64,000 bases of DNA from Delphinapterus leucas (GCF_002288925.2 NW_022097993.1:14450786-14514785), one strand, 5' to 3'. Shown: positions 12,625 through 25,796, counted from the stretch's first letter. Notes: generated by a model from the sequence alone, not told the origin. A program made the numbers and translations.

Positions 12625-13619
12625 TTACGTTGAACATTTCCCAAGCCCATAATTTCCTTTTCTTTGTTCCCCAGAAACATTATGACAGGAAAAATATTAC
12701 TGCAAAAGAGACAATAAGAAATTGAGGAAAGTTTCAACAAAATATTATTGCACCAATATATACTTTTAATGCAATTCTCTGGAGAGAAATAAAAACAGAA
12801 ACTCTTAAACATATTAGGATTACTTGTTTTCTGCTGGTCTCAGCTTGTGTACCTCTTGGGACAGTACATTTTTTCAAACATCATATTTTTCTACTATTTC
12901 CCTGAAATGCCCAGAGATTTTTTTTTCTAAAGAAAATTTGTCCATTATATTTTTGCTTATTTCTTAATAGTGCTTACAGGAATTTGAATCTAGGCCTTAT
13001 TATAATTTTCTCCCTCTAAAACCCATTTCCAACAAATTCAATACTCAATGAAATGTGATGCAAATCTGCCAAATGGTACTTCTGCCACTCCCTTTTCTAA
13101 TTTACACAAAATGTTCTTTTTTTCAGAGTATGCCAACATTTTCAGGAAGAAGAAACAGTAAGGAATGAAGTTAAGCTCATATTAAATATTCAACTGTGAA
13201 ATCATTTCTATAGTTTTTTTAAAATTACAATTACACCTTTTTTCCTACTGAATTCCAAAAAAATTTTTTTCTGCCTTATTTAGGGTTTCCAGGTACCATA
13301 ATTTTGAAGAACTAGTTTATTTTTCTTTAAACATGAAAATAAGATTATTCAATTTTCATCAAAGTTAAATGAAGCAGCAGCAGATGATTTGAGTGGCAGA
13401 AAACATAACTCAAATTGTATTTCAGAGACATTCTATCTTTTGTGAAAAATATCTGACAAAAGATTCAACTGACCAAAGTGAGAGAGATGAAAGTGTAATA
13501 AGTTACTGTCTTTCTCTGAGGTTTAAATGTATTTGAGATTTATGGATAATTCAAAATTTGGTGTGTTGCTGTAAAAAAAAATAATAAGATGCTTACTTTA
13601 CTCCCTACTTTTAAAAAAT
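12625..13619. other. AT-rich DNA without recognised features
   Basis: No recognised element. It contains several poly-T stretches (for example 12,918 and 13,261) but no clear retrotransposon attached to them. Confidence 0.5.
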
Positions 13620-13639
13620 ACCTACGATGAGGTACACAC

Positions 13640-13990
13640 TCTGTCTGGAGCTGAAATACAAAGGATGTTTGGTCTAAAAATCATTCCATGAGGAATCATT
13701 GAGGATCTGACAGTAGGAGAAGAGAGGCACATTGATAAATCAGACAAGTTGCTTTGAGACCTATGACAAACAGGCAAAGCAGCCATACAAAACAGAAAAG
13801 TAAATGTAAATGTGGTCCTTAAGCTGTATCTTGAAAAATGAATAGTTGATGTCTTCACTTGAGTAAGAGGTGAAAAGGCAGGCCAAGCAGAGTGGAGTAG
13901 TGTTGATCAAAGCCAGAGGAGTTAAGGAGAAAAACAGATTGTGTTTTAGTAATACGAGATAGAGTTCGCATAGATGCAAAATGTGAGAAG
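13640..13990 (-). mobile_element. L2-like ancient LINE remnant
   Basis: A purine-rich segment with blocks in the order of a reversed L2: an aagctgtatcttgaaaaatgaatag block, an aaggcaggccaagcagagt block, and an aaagccagaggagt block. Identification is by pattern only. The minus-strand open frames here are not genes. Confidence 0.45.
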
Positions 13991-14444
13991 ATGTGTGAGA
14001 GAGGTTTGTGGATGGTTAGGTCCTTGTGCAGTAACTTTCTCCTCTCTGGTTGCCCCCGATACTCATGCTCATTCAAACTGAATCCTGTCACTCAGACTAA
14101 TCCAAAAGATGGGTACCACTCTCTCTTCCTCACAGGTACATCCAAACTCCTCCATGTTAGAGCTTATACTGTGTATCTTCTTTCATTGTTCTGAGCCATT
14201 GTTGATTCTAGTTTAACTCTAAATGCACTTTAATATTTTAATGTACAAATATTATTTTCCCTCCAACCCTTTCAACATATTTTAACTGACTATACTTAAT
14301 TTTTTATTTCTGCTGCAAAATGTTAAATGCATAGCAGTGGTTTAATAAAGTTTGATTTACTTTCATAATTTAGAACTTCTTCTTAGCTTTTCTGATGGTA
14401 AAATAGAAATAATAGAACAAGTTATCTGATCGCCTTGTTAGGAA

Positions 14445-14972
14445 CTATATTAACTTTATTACTGTTGTAACAAATAACCACAAATATCAGCTTAAAACAA
14501 TACAAATTTATGGTTTTACTGTTCTGGAGGTTAGAAGTCTGACAATCTCACCCAGGTAAAACCAAGGTGTTGGCGGGGATGCATTCCTTTACAGTGGTCT
14601 GGAGAATAATCATTCCCTTCCCTTTCCAGATTCTAGCGGGTACTTGCCTTCTTTGGCTCATGTCCCACTTCCTCTATCATCAAAGCCAGAAAGAGTGGGT
14701 AAAATTCCTTTCAAATTGCATCACTGTGACCTTTATTCCACTGTGACATCTCTGGATTTTCTGTCTCCCTCTTCCACTTTTAGGGACACGTGATTTTATT
14801 GAGCCCACTTAAATAACCTCTGCCAACTATCAGCTTAAATTCAGCTGATTTACAAGCTTAATTCTATCTGCAACCTTAGTTCCACTTTGTTCTGTAACCT
14901 AAATACAGTCACAGATTTGGGGATTAGGAAGTGAACATTTTTGAGGGGCCATTATTCTGCCTATTATGGGGA
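14445..14972 (-). mobile_element. MLT1-type LTR (ERVL-MaLR)
   Basis: A reversed MLT1 LTR: it starts with a degenerate tattaact..ttactgttgtaacaaataaccacaa, continues with ttctggaggttagaagtctgac, aaggtgttggcggggatgc, and ctatctgcaac, and ends with a ggccattattctgcctatta block. It is a solo LTR of an old non-autonomous retrovirus-like family, and no internal coding region is attached. MLT1 LTRs are usually around 400-500 bp, which fits. Confidence 0.75.
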
Positions 14973-15480
14973 CTTTTGACGAGTTTTGTTTTGTTTTGTT
15001 TAATTTCAGGATCAATTCCAATTCATATTTAACTATTTTCTTTTCCAGAGGCTTTTCAAGTATAGACAATGTGGTCAAATACTAAATAAATAAATACAAT
15101 AATAAATAAGAGAAAAACCTCTCATTCATCTCATTATTGCTTTCTAATCATTTATCCTTTTGTTGGGAATGTACAATTAAGTAAGTTTTAAATACTTACA
15201 TAATTTATCTGTAATGCAGATTTAATATTCATTTTTCATACATATCTGATAGTTCATCTCTGATAGTAAAAACTTGCAAATTTGAGAAACACATAAGCAG
15301 ACTTTCTCTGCTCCATCAGACTAATTCCAGATATTTTAGTTGATTATTCCCCTGTCTTCTATAAGGCAATTCACCTGTGAGCCATCCTTGTTCTTCATCT
15401 TCTTTGGGTATGTCAATAACAAATTAAAACTACTGAAAAAAACATTTTGTGTCCTTATATTCAAGATGTATCTGAACTAA
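14973..15480. other. AT-rich DNA without recognised features
   Basis: Nothing recognisable beyond an (AATA)n-like patch near 15,083-15,112. Confidence 0.5.
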
Positions 15481-15489
15481 ACAACATAT

Positions 15490-16700
15490 AACTTCATTTT
15501 ATGAGTTTTTCTTAATATTCTGACAATCTTTGTCTTTTGATTGGAGCGTTTAACCCTCTTGCATTAACTGTGATTACTGATTTATCTGGATTAATTTTAG
15601 CTATCTTATGTAAGCAGCCTCATTATGTTTTTTTCTCATTTTTTTATATTCTTTAAAATATTTTCAAATTGTTTGTTCTCTATCTTACTTTTATTTTTTT
15701 CTGTTGTTGAGATGTGTAATACTAATCAACAACCTATTCATATATTTTTGTTCTGCTTTTGTTTTGTTTTTAAATTTTTTTAAATGAAACTCTGATTTTT
15801 AAGATCTTATGTTTGTATTTGGTGTTCTGTACTCTTAGTAAGATAAGTCTGGTTACATTTTTAAAAATTTACTTTCTTTAATTTCAATCACTGAGCATGA
15901 GTATCTTTCACTGACTTTGGCAAATTTTAAGCTATGAGCACTCATTCCTTTCACATTTGCAATTCAGTGTATGTGAGAACTGTCACTCTGTTTCCTATGT
16001 CTTCTACTTGCTTTTGAATGACCACACCCAGCACTGCCTGCCTCTTCACTACACTCTACATAATCATTACATGTGTCACAAATCCTTAAAATTTTTTTCC
16101 ACTGTTTAAATATTATCTTGAATATTTTTTTATTATGATTTTTTTTTTTCTGAATGATCTCTTCAATACCTTTTTGGACCAGCTTGCTTATTTTTTACAT
16201 CTCTTGTTCCTTACACATATTTTAACATCTATCTGTTGCTTTTAAAAACATATTTGCTTTACAGTCAGTGATTTATGCTTCCTGTATGTAAATCTTTGGC
16301 AATCTCATTTTATCCTTTGTTCTACTTTCTGTTGCTCACAGTGCTATATTTTATCTGCATTTGGTCATTGTTGACTGTGAGCTCATATTCTTTTATCTTT
16401 GGGAATAGGCCTGGTTTTGAAGGTGGTTTTTATTTGTAATAGTGCAAGCCATGATTTGATCGGCTCCTCCAGCACAGAATAACATTTATTATACTCTTGC
16501 AAAGTTTTCTCAAACAATTTGTGTGAATTTGAGCTGCAAAAGTTCATGAGATCAAGTCTGTGCTTGTAATTTCTCAAGGAAGAATGTTTTTCATCCCCAC
16601 AGAGCCAAATTCAAGTCAGCTAATTTCTTAATTTCACCTTCTCAGGAGCAGGTTTATCCCGTCCTCTCATTCACTAAGAATAGAAACACTTCTATGTAGA
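15490..16700 (-). mobile_element. Old L1M-type LINE remnant, 5' portion
   Basis: The stretch at 15,515-15,620 follows the reversed start of L1 ORF2 (blocks tctttgtcttttgattggag, ttaaccctcttgcattaactg), comparable to 32,093-32,150 in the younger minus-strand L1. The sequence further right is T-rich and would fall in ORF1 or the 5' UTR, but I see no readable protein motif there. Its right boundary and continuity beyond about 15,900 are uncertain. Confidence 0.45.
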
Positions 16701-17780
16701 CTCCTATTGGACTCCTACTTAGCATGAAATCCCTAGGTTTTTCTCCTGTCCTTTGTATGCCAGGTGGCAGTGGAAACAGAAACTGATGTCACCAGTTTTT
16801 AAAACCAGCCTTGAAGCAAAAACTTAACTGCTTTCTTAGGTCTCTGGACCAGCAATTTAAATTTGCATTTATTTTCTGAGGATCCCTTAGTTTTTGCCCA
16901 CTTAGCTCTACATATAAATTTTTATCCTGCATACTTAGTTTTCTGAATGCAAGATTACCGTGCAGGATATCTAGATTCACATAATGTCAGAAATAGAAAC
17001 ACCCTTATAGCTTATATTGGTTATATCAAGCTATATATCATTATAAACTCTTCATAGTAGTATCTTTTCTTTTCCTCTTCATTAGCATACACAGTCACTT
17101 TTAACAATCCACTCCAAAGGGAGAGTACAGATCTTACAAGTATGTGTAGAATTTCAGTACTTATAACATGAACACAGGGGCCAGTGCGTGTACCAATAAC
17201 AAGTATTCTTTTCTAGCTGTGATCTTTTATTTTCATTTAATTTGCTTTAATTCACCAAAACATCATTAACTTATCTCCCTTTGGCTACTGTAAGCATCTA
17301 TAAATGAGCCAAAATGACATCCATAATAATAGGCTGCTAAAAATAACCAGGTAGTTGCTTTGTGTATCTTATCGACAAAACTACATTACACATTACTTTG
17401 ACACATTACAGTTTATTTAGTGATTGATATAAAAATATCAGTGCCGATGGATTTTCATATTCTGTGATACACAGATTGGAACATAATGGAAGTGTAGATC
17501 TGTAATCTTATGTTTCCTGACCAAACACAGCAAATAGCAAAAAATGTTAAAGGAGTCAAACCAGAAGTCAATTATTTAGCATAAGTTTGAGTTGTCTGTC
17601 TAATCCTAAAATGGATTAGCTTTTTACAACAACAAAGCTTAACATTTTTCTCATTAACTTTTAAAATATTCAACTCTGCTTAAACAGTTAATCTTAAACA
17701 GACTTAATCTTTTTAATCCTTAATATAGAGGGGTCTCTTTAGATGCTTACATTGAGCTCCTAAGGATTGAGAACTGTCAA
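16701..17780. other. AT-rich DNA without recognised features
   Basis: No repeat or gene recognised. Confidence 0.5.
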
Positions 17781-17784
17781 TCTC

Positions 17785-18215
17785 TCCTGTGAAGGATATG
17801 TTCTGGGAATCTTCATCTTGCTCCCTTGGTTTCACCCTTCATTCCCATTCTGCTCTCTGTCCAAGGAGATTCCCCTGTATGAAAGGGATCAATGAGCCTT
17901 CCTGCCTCGTGGATTCCAGGTGAATTCTATTAATGAGAGCCCTAGGAGAAAGCTGTAGGGAGAAAGGAGGTCGTGATTAGCATATTTCCCTAGTTCACTC
18001 CTTGTAGGGTGGCCCTAGGCTTGAAGCATCCTGCCACCAAAAGTTACTGCTCCATGCACAGTGGCCTTCTCCAAATGCTCCTGCTTCCTGGTTCCATTAA
18101 CTGCTCTCTTCTCCAACCCTTTTAGGAAAGAATAGTAGTAGTCTATGCATTATTGCATGTGGTTTCTCTTTACTTTGTACACACTTTAAATTAGCCCCTT
18201 CATTAAACTCTCTTT
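17785..18215 (+). mobile_element. Ancient interspersed repeat, family not named
   Basis: Less AT-rich than its neighbours. The order of blocks (cctgcctcgtggattccagg, ccctaggagaaagctgtaggg, a ttcattaaactctc near 18,201) resembles an old mammal-wide repeat that I recognise but cannot name with confidence. Confidence 0.35.
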
Positions 18216-19039
18216 AAATTATTGTAATTGGAATGTAGCCTTTGCTTTTTTTTGAGAACTATGCATAAGGGATGCATGGCTAGAACTAGACTAGTGTCCA
18301 TGGGGATAAAAATAGTATAGAATATGTTGTTCAAAGATGGTGAAGTAGGAAAACCCTGAGCTCACCTCCTTCCACGGGCACACCAAGTTTACAATTATAT
18401 ACAGAACAACTGTCAATGAGAATGAGCTGAAGATCAGCAAAAAGGATTTACAATTAAAGATGTAAAGAAGAAACCACAGCAAGATGGATAGGAGAGTTGG
18501 AGGTACAATAGAGTCAAGACCCACACACCCTGGTGGGTGGCCCAAAAAAGTGTAGAATAAATAAAATTACAGAGGTTGTTCCCAAGAAGTGAGGGGTTTA
18601 AGCCCCATATTGAGCTCCTCGGCTCAGGCGTCCTGCACCAGGAAGATAAGCTCCAGAATATTTGGTTTGTAGGTCAATGGAGATCACTTTTGGGAGAGTC
18701 AAAGGTCTATAATATAGGAAATAGAGACTCTACTCTTAAAAGGAATACACAAAATGTCACATGTTCTAGAATCCAGGGTAGAATCAGTAATTTAAAAGGA
18801 GCTTGGGTCAAATCCACTTGCTAACTTGGAGAGCCTCCCAGAAAGACAGGATACTAGGACTCACTTGGGGGACATAGACACTGGTGGCAGTCACTTTTGG
18901 GATCTCATTCTACCACAAGGACACTGACGCTGACAAGCGCCATTTTGGAATCCTCCCTCTATCTATTAGCATCAGGACCTGCCTGTACACACCAACTATT
19001 CAACACCAGTCCTGGGAACCCCTCCTGCAAAACCAAGCA

Positions 19040-19620
19040 GCTATCCAGGTTGGACATAGCCCCATGCATGAGCAGATCAGCTGCTGTAGGACCTCCTAAG
19101 CATCCAGAAGCCATGGGACCTGACTCCACCCACAAGGGGCCCAAGACTCAGCTCCACCCACCAGTGGGCTGACACAAACACTATGACTCCCAGAACCCTG
19201 ACACTAGGGCCCTTAGGACATGGCACTGCAAATCAGTGGGTCAGCACCAGCTCTTCAGGATCCCCAGTGTCCCAACTTGGCCCACCAGCAATCCAAACCC
19301 AACTTTGAGGTCCCTTAGGCCCTACAGCAAAAGACCCCAGAAATAATACCCACTAGTGGGTGGGCAATAGCCCTGTGACCTCCTAGGCCCCAGCCCCACC
19401 TACATATGGGGGAGCATCAGCTTCTAGACCCCCCCAGATCCCACAAACAGCCATGTCGTAAAATAGCCCCACACACCAGCAGGCTAACACTAGTTCCAGG
19501 ACTCCCTGGCCCCATAGCCAGCCACTTTGGGACCTGGCACCACCCACTAGTGGGCTGACACCAGCCCAGGACTCCCTCGGCCATGGAGCCAAATGTGCTA
19601 GGAACCAGACCCCTACCCCC
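19040..19620 (+). repeat. Degenerate minisatellite-like units in the L1 5' UTR
   Basis: A recurring motif of the type ccac-cac-tagtgggctgacaccag appears near 19,160, 19,348, 19,470 and 19,545, separated by related cc-rich spacers ending in caggactccctggcc-like blocks. This is the variable repeated part of an old L1 5' UTR, not a free satellite. Confidence 0.6.
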
Positions 19621-21468
19621 TCCAACTAGGAGATGACAGTTATGCAATAGGCAGGTCTTGGTAACCAGATGGATTGTGGACCAGCTATGCTTACTACTGC
19701 ACACATAATACTCAGCCCACCACAGTAGAAGGGCCTACACAGCCCACATAGAGGGCACCCCTACAGCATATAGCTCTGGTGACCAGAAGGGAGTATGCTG
19801 CTGGTATGTATATGATGTCTATACAGATATCTGTTGTGGTTCTATACACTAACAATGAAGTATCAGAAAGAGAAATTAAGACTATAATCCCATTTAATAT
19901 CACATCAAAAAGAATAAAATACTTAGGAACAAATCTAACTAAGGATTTAAAAGTCCTGTACTCAGAAAACTCTGAGACACAGATGAAAGAAATTGAAGAC
20001 AAAACACATGGATTGGAAGAATTAATATTGTTAAAATGACCATACTACTCAAGGCAATCTACAGATTTCATGCAATCCTATCCAAATACCATGGTGTTTT
20101 TCACAAAACTATAACAAATATTTCTAAAGTTTGTACAGTATCACAATAGACCCTGAATATCTAAAACAATCTTGAGAAAGAATAGCAATGCTGGAAGTAT
20201 CACACTCCCTGATTTCAAACTATACTACAAAGCTACAGTAATCAAAACAGTATGGTACTGACACAAACACAGACACATAGATCAATGGAACAGAATAGAG
20301 AGTGCAGATATGCACCCACATATATATGGGCAATTAATCTATGACAAAGGAGGCAAGCATATACAATGGGGGAAAGACAGCCTCTTCAATAGATGGTGTT
20401 GAGAAAACTGGACAGCAACATGTAAAAGAATCAAACTGAACTACTTTCTCATACCATACTAAAAAAAAAATCTCAAATTGGATCAGAGACTTAAATGAAA
20501 GACCTGAAACTATAAAATTTATATAAGAAAACATAAGCAGTTCACTCTTTGATGTCTGTCTCAGCAATACTTTTTTTCATCTCTCTCCCTAGCAAAGGAA
20601 ACAAAAGCAGAAATAAACAAATGGTACTGCATCAAACTGAAAAGCTTTTGCACATTGAAGGGAACTATCAACAAAATGGAAAGTCCACTTACTCAATGGG
20701 AGACGATATTTGCAAATGATGTATCCAATAAAGGGTTAATATCCAAAGTATACAAATAAGTCATGCAACTCAACATAAAAAAAAATAAAATAAAATAAAA
20801 ATGGGCAGAGGACCCAAATAGACATTTTCTAAAGAAGACATACAGATGGCCAACAGGCACAGGAAAATATGCTCCACATCACTAATCATTATGGAATGAA
20901 AATCAAAACCACAATGAACTATCTCCTCACACGTGTCAGAATGGCTATTAACTAAAAGACAGCAAATAATCAGTGTTGGTGAGGATGTGGAAAAAAGGAA
21001 CCCTTGGGCACTCTTTGTGACAATGTAAATTGGTTCAGCCACTATTGAAAATGATATGGAGATTCCCCACAAAATTAAAAAAAACAGAATGACCATATGA
21101 TCCAGCACATCCACTCCTGGATATTTATCAAAGAAAACAAAAATGCTAATTCAGAAAGATATACCCATCCCTATGTTCATTGCAGCAATATTTACAATAG
21201 CAAATATTTGACAGCAACCTAAGTGCCCATCAGTAGATGAATGGGTAAAGAAGATGTATATATACAATGAAATGCTACTCAGCCTTTAATAAGAATGAAA
21301 TTTTGTCATTTGCAACAACTTGGATGGACCTAGAGGGTATTATGCTTAGTGAAATAAGACAAACAGAAAAACATAAATACTGTTTGCTATCACTTGTATG
21401 TGGAACCTAAAAACAAAACAAATGAACAAACTTAAAAGAAGAGAAACAGAGTTAAAGATACAGAGAAT

Positions 21469-21673
21469 AGGGCTTCCCTGGTGGTGCAGTGGTTGAGAGT
21501 CCGCCTGCTGATGCAGGGGACACGGGTTCACACCCCGGTCTGGGAAGATCTCACATGCCGCGGAGTGGCTGAGCCCGTGAGCCATGGCCACTGATCCTGT
21601 GCGTCCAGAGCCTATGCTCCACAACAGGAGAGGCCACAACAGTGAGAGGCCCATGTACCAAAAAAAAAAAAAA
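21469..21673 (+). mobile_element. CHR-type SINE in old L1, 15-bp target duplication
   Basis: A head-to-tail CHR SINE ending in an A-run. Flanking copies aaagatacagagaat (21,454-21,468) and aaagatatagagaat (21,674-21,688) differ by one base. It interrupts the 3' UTR of the L1 at 18,332. Confidence 0.95.
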
Positions 21674-22153
21674 AAAGATATAGAGAATAAACAGGTGTTG
21701 CCAGATGGGAAGGGAGCAGGGGAGGAAAGAAATAGGTGAGGGAGATTGAGAGGCACAAAATTCCTGTTACAAAATACGAGTCACAAGTATAAAATGTACA
21801 GTGTGGAGAATTTTGTCAATAACTATGTAATATCTTTGGTGACAGATGATTACTAGAATTATCTTAGTGATCATTTTGAAATGTATAGAAATATCAAATC
21901 ACTATGTTATACCAAGAACTAGTGCTATAGGTCAATTATACTTCAAAAACAAACAAGCAAATGCATAGTAAAATGGTCCAAATTTGTGGTTATCAGAGGC
22001 TTATTGTGGGGGGAGGGGGAATTGGATGAAGGTGGTCAAAAGGTACTAATTTCTAGTACACGATATTGATAAGTGCTAGGGATGCAATGCACAACATGGT
22101 AGATATAATAACACAGCTTTATGCTATATATGAAAGTTAAGAGAGTAAATCTT

Positions 22154-22351
22154 GGGCTTCCCTGGTGGCGCAGTGGTTGAGAGTCCACCTGCCAATGCAG
22201 GGGATGTGGGTTCTTATCCCGGTCCAGGAGGATCCCACATGCCACGGAGCGGCTGGGCCCATGAGACATAGCCGTTGAGCCTGCGCGTCCGGAGCCTGTG
22301 CTCCGCAACGCAAGAAGCCACAACAGTGAGAGGCCCGCAAAAAAAAAAGGG
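22154..22351 (+). mobile_element. CHR-type SINE in old L1, 9-bp target duplication
   Basis: Starts gggcttccctggtggc and ends gaggcccgc plus an A-run. Exact flanks gtaaatctt lie at 22,145-22,153 and 22,352-22,360. This is the second SINE in the same L1 3' UTR, about 480 bp after the first. Confidence 0.95.
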
Positions 22352-22559
22352 GTAAATCTTAAGATTTCTCATCACAATGGAAAAATATTTATTCCTTCTT
22401 TAATTGTGTATGTACTGAAATGATGGATGTTCACTAACCTTATTGTGGTGCTCATTTCATGATAAGTGTAAGTCAAATCACTATGCTATATACCTTAAAC
22501 ATACACAGTGCTATATGTTAGTTATATCCTAATAAAACTGGAAGAAAAAATAATATAAT

Positions 22560-23280
22560 GTCACTATATAAACTTTTCTCTGGGTCCATAATACTATATC
22601 TTAGACAGTGGATTTCAGAGTTTTGGTTTTAATATTGTTAATATACTTTCTTCAAACAAAAGCTTTACTCAGAAGCCCAATATATAAAATCAGTGGAAGC
22701 AAAGCTAGTCTGGCTGGAGCAGCCCTCCAAACCTGGCTGGCCCATCACAGCTGACTTCCATCATCAGCTAAATCACTGAGGACCATGGTCTGAAATAACA
22801 GTGTCACCACTGTTTACTTCCTAGGTGTGTGTGTTTTATTGAAGGTATTAATTTTTGTCTAATACACTATGAAATATTTATCAAATAAATGTTTGCCTTC
22901 CATTAAAAAAAGTGAGAGTGTAAAAGGTTTTCTTTTCTTCTTTTATGTTAAATACACGCACACTTGATATCTTGTTTACTGTGGGAAGTCAAAGAAAAAG
23001 GAATAAGAGAAGAATTTAAGATTTAAAGGCTCAGAGAAGTCTTATTTGAGTTTGTATAAAATAAATATTATTTTCTCATATAATGTGAGAAAAACTTATA
23101 CTTTGTACACAGAAACACACACATACACACACGCACGCACACATTCCAAAGAGAAAGTACCGACTATTTGAAGATACCTAGGAAAAATAAAACATAAATC
23201 ATCCAATTATGATTTTCCAGTATGGCTAATTTTTTCACAAGGCAGAACACAGGCAGGAGGAAAAAGATCAATGGCAGATT
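22560..23280. other. AT-rich DNA without recognised features
   Basis: Nothing recognised except a short (CA)n with gcac interruptions at about 23,114-23,143. Confidence 0.5.
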
Positions 23281-23284
23281 CTAG

Positions 23285-23475
23285 AGCCAGTGAAGCTGGG
23301 TTCCAATGCAGGCTCTGCCACTTAGTAACTGTGTGATTGTGACCAAGTTACTTTCTTTCTCTGTGCTTCCTCTGCTGTCTACATGGGAATAATAGCAGTG
23401 CCTACTTACAGGGACGGTCTTTGGAAAGCATTTAGAACAGTACCTGATACACAATAAGCATTACAAAAAGTGTTT
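23285..23475 (+). mobile_element. MIR SINE (ancient), well preserved core
   Basis: Clear MIR order: ggttccaatgcaggctctgccacttagtaactgtgtg, then gaccaagttactttctttctctgtgcttcc, gggaataatagcagtgcctac, and tagaacagtacctgatacacaataagc. It is plus oriented and non-coding. Confidence 0.85.
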
Positions 23476-23554
23476 ACTCTATAAATATATGATAAGGAAT
23501 GAAGCAGGAGAGGCCACTGGGACAAAATCAGGAATCACCTTAATATAAAGATAA

Positions 23555-23763
23555 TTTTTTTTTTTTTTTTGCAGTACGTGGGCCTCTCACTGCTGTGGCC
23601 TCTCCCGTTGTGGAGCACAGGCTCCGGATGCACAGGGACAGCAGCCATGGCTCATGGGCCCAGCCGCTCCATGGCATGTGGGATCCTCCTGGACCGGGGC
23701 AAGAACCCGTGTCCCCTGTAACAGGAGGCGAACTCTCAACCACTGCACCACCAGGGAAGCCCC
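23555..23763 (-). mobile_element. CHR-type SINE, minus strand
   Basis: The reversed SINE has a poly-T end at the left and ccaccagggaagcccc at the right. The flanks aaagataa (23,547-23,554 and 23,764-23,771) form the target duplication. A GC-rich body is inserted in AT-rich DNA. Confidence 0.94.
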
Positions 23764-23774
23764 AAAGATAAATT

Positions 23775-24850
23775 TTATTTGGAAGAAAATGGAAGAGCCC
23801 TTCAAGATGTTTACTGATGTAAGTAGTATTATTGATCTGAAAATGTTTGAAAAATCACTTGTGACTCATGTGGTCAATGAATCTGAAGCAGGAGAACTTT
23901 TAAAACGTTCCCCATTTGGGAGCTTATTACAGAAAGAGGGTGGACATGAGGGATGGATTTTAAATACGTTTAGAGAGCAGAGTATGTGATCTAGTAATCG
24001 AGTAGCCATAGGAGGTAGAGGAGAAAGGGATGTGGGTCGTCTAAGATATTCATAAGGATGCTGGTGTGAGTGCCTCAGTAGATGGTGGCAGGACACATTG
24101 ACATAGAGACTGCGAGAGTCAGGGCAAGCACAGCTTACCTAGGGAGTATGCCAGTGTATTGGGCCACCATATAAAGAGGCAAATCTTCACCTGTATTCAT
24201 TTATTCAAATTTATGGAACTAAAGCTTTATTATAAGTAAATTGTTTATTTTCAAGGGGTTGGCATTTTCGTGGAAAATACTGCATACTAAATAGTTTAAG
24301 ATGAACAAATTATAAATAGAGTGCATTAAGTTCAGATATTTAAGCATTACACTAATGAGGAAAAAGAGATTGTTTTAATTGGTCATTGTTTTAAGCTATA
24401 GCAGATATTTTAAAGTAATTTTATTTTGCTGTACTCTCAAATTTTTGTGGTTTTTGTTCATATAAATGGCAACTAGAAAAGTCATAGTTTTGAGATCACA
24501 ATTTTTGACAACCCAGGTAAAAAATCTAAAGAACAATTAATGTTAATAAGGCTTGTGAATATAGCATTAGTTAAAAAGAAACAACTAAACAAGTTCCAGA
24601 TGTAGAGGTAAGAAACAGAATTAATATTTAACTTTGATTAATATTCCAACCTCTAGGTAGCAGCATTACAAAAGAATTTCTTGTAGACCCTATTCAGATA
24701 TTCTCTTTTCATTGAAGCACTCCACATTTTTTTGTTTTTCTTTCTGTTAAGGTTTCTCACTCTTCACGTTGGCAGTTCTCAAAAAAATTGTGTGCAATCA
24801 GACTGCTATATCAAACACTTCTTGACAAAGTCCTGGTTACATAACATGAT
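23775..24850. other. Mostly unrecognised DNA
   Basis: A purine-rich patch at 23,880-24,110 could be an old L2-related remnant, but the match is too weak to call. The rest is AT-rich without features. Confidence 0.4.
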
Positions 24851-24863
24851 TATTTCTGTAAAC

Positions 24864-24996
24864 TTTTAATTAACTAATTAATTAATTTGGCTGCATGCGT
24901 GGCATGTGGGATCTTGGTTCCCTGACCAGGGATCGAACACACATCCCCTGCACTGGAAACATGGAGTCTTAACCACTGTACCTCCAGGGAAGCCCC
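24864..24996 (-). mobile_element. Short CHR-1/older tRNA-derived cetartiodactyl SINE, minus strand
   Basis: Read on the minus strand: ggcttccctggaggtacagtgg, then ttaagactccatg, a box-B-like ggttcgatccctgg region (here gttcgatccctggtc), then catgccacgc. It is shorter than the other SINEs and lacks their gtgagaggcccgc tail. Exact flanks ttctgtaaac lie at 24,854-24,863 and 24,997-25,006. This is an older or different subfamily from the other seven copies. Confidence 0.88.
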
Positions 24997-25009
24997 TTCT
25001 GTAAACCTA

Positions 25010-25796
25010 TTTAAAAGCAGTATAGAATGTGCAGAATTCTTGTAAGAAGAAATCTGTAATAAATAAATAAATATATATATGCCATATATATAATATATAA
25101 ACTAAGGTATAATAAATACAAAAATATAAAATTATAAATATAAAATTATAAGGATTGGGATCATGTGACCAATGTTTTATGGTAACTGTGAATGGGGAGT
25201 AGTCTTTGAGAATTGTATAAAAAATAAAAGTACAAGAGTGGTGATGGATGTAGCCACGTGAAACATATCCAAGAATGTGTATGGCAGTTTAAAAGATTTA
25301 TTTTTCCTTTAAAAGATAGTGTATTATCAAGCAGCAACAGATACACTTCACTATTAAGTACACTTAATGTCATTGAATATCGTTAGAATAGCTGCTGTTA
25401 GAAACCATATAGCTGGTGAGTCTATAGGTCAAAGGACACATTATATGGGATATATCCAGTTCTCAAAATATTGAATATGACCCAAACTACTGGGGACATT
25501 CTGTGCATATGGTGAAAACAGATACATTAGAAAATATATTTCTTAAATGGAGTCAGATTTCACAAATCAAGTGACTTAATATTAGAATAAATTTGCAATT
25601 CTAGTAGTCTTTAAGAAAGTGTATCTGACATCATTACACGTTTTGATAGTCACTGAATACCCTTTATATTATTCTATGATAAGCATGACACTGAAATAAA
25701 GATATAAAGAAAGCATTAGAGAGGCTACGCTCCTCCTTCATATAATATGTATCCTCTGCACCTTCAATTCAAAAGAGAAAATTATGGTCTTAAAAA

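Larger units (their letters stand above)
18332..22545 (+). mobile_element. Old L1 with a 5' UTR joined to the 3' part of ORF2 (internal deletion)
   Basis: The left part (18,332-about 19,825) is an L1 5' UTR. It opens with aaagatggtgaagtaggaaa, a decayed YY1-like AAGATGGCGG start, and holds a GC-richer block of loose tandem units (about 19,040-19,620) built around ccaccagtgggctgacac. At about 19,826-19,835 it passes straight into ORF2 downstream of the FADD box (the ctatacactaacaatgaagtatcagaaagag block). ORF2 then runs to its end, and the 3' UTR stops near 22,540 (taataaaactggaag). ORF1, the endonuclease and most of reverse transcriptase are missing. SINEs sit at 21,469-21,673 and 22,154-22,351. 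The element is dead. Confidence 0.85.

Noticed and set aside
19040..19620. CRISPR-like or satellite array
   Set aside because: The units are irregular, GC-rich and part of an old L1 5' UTR; CRISPR arrays do not occur in mammalian nuclear DNA.
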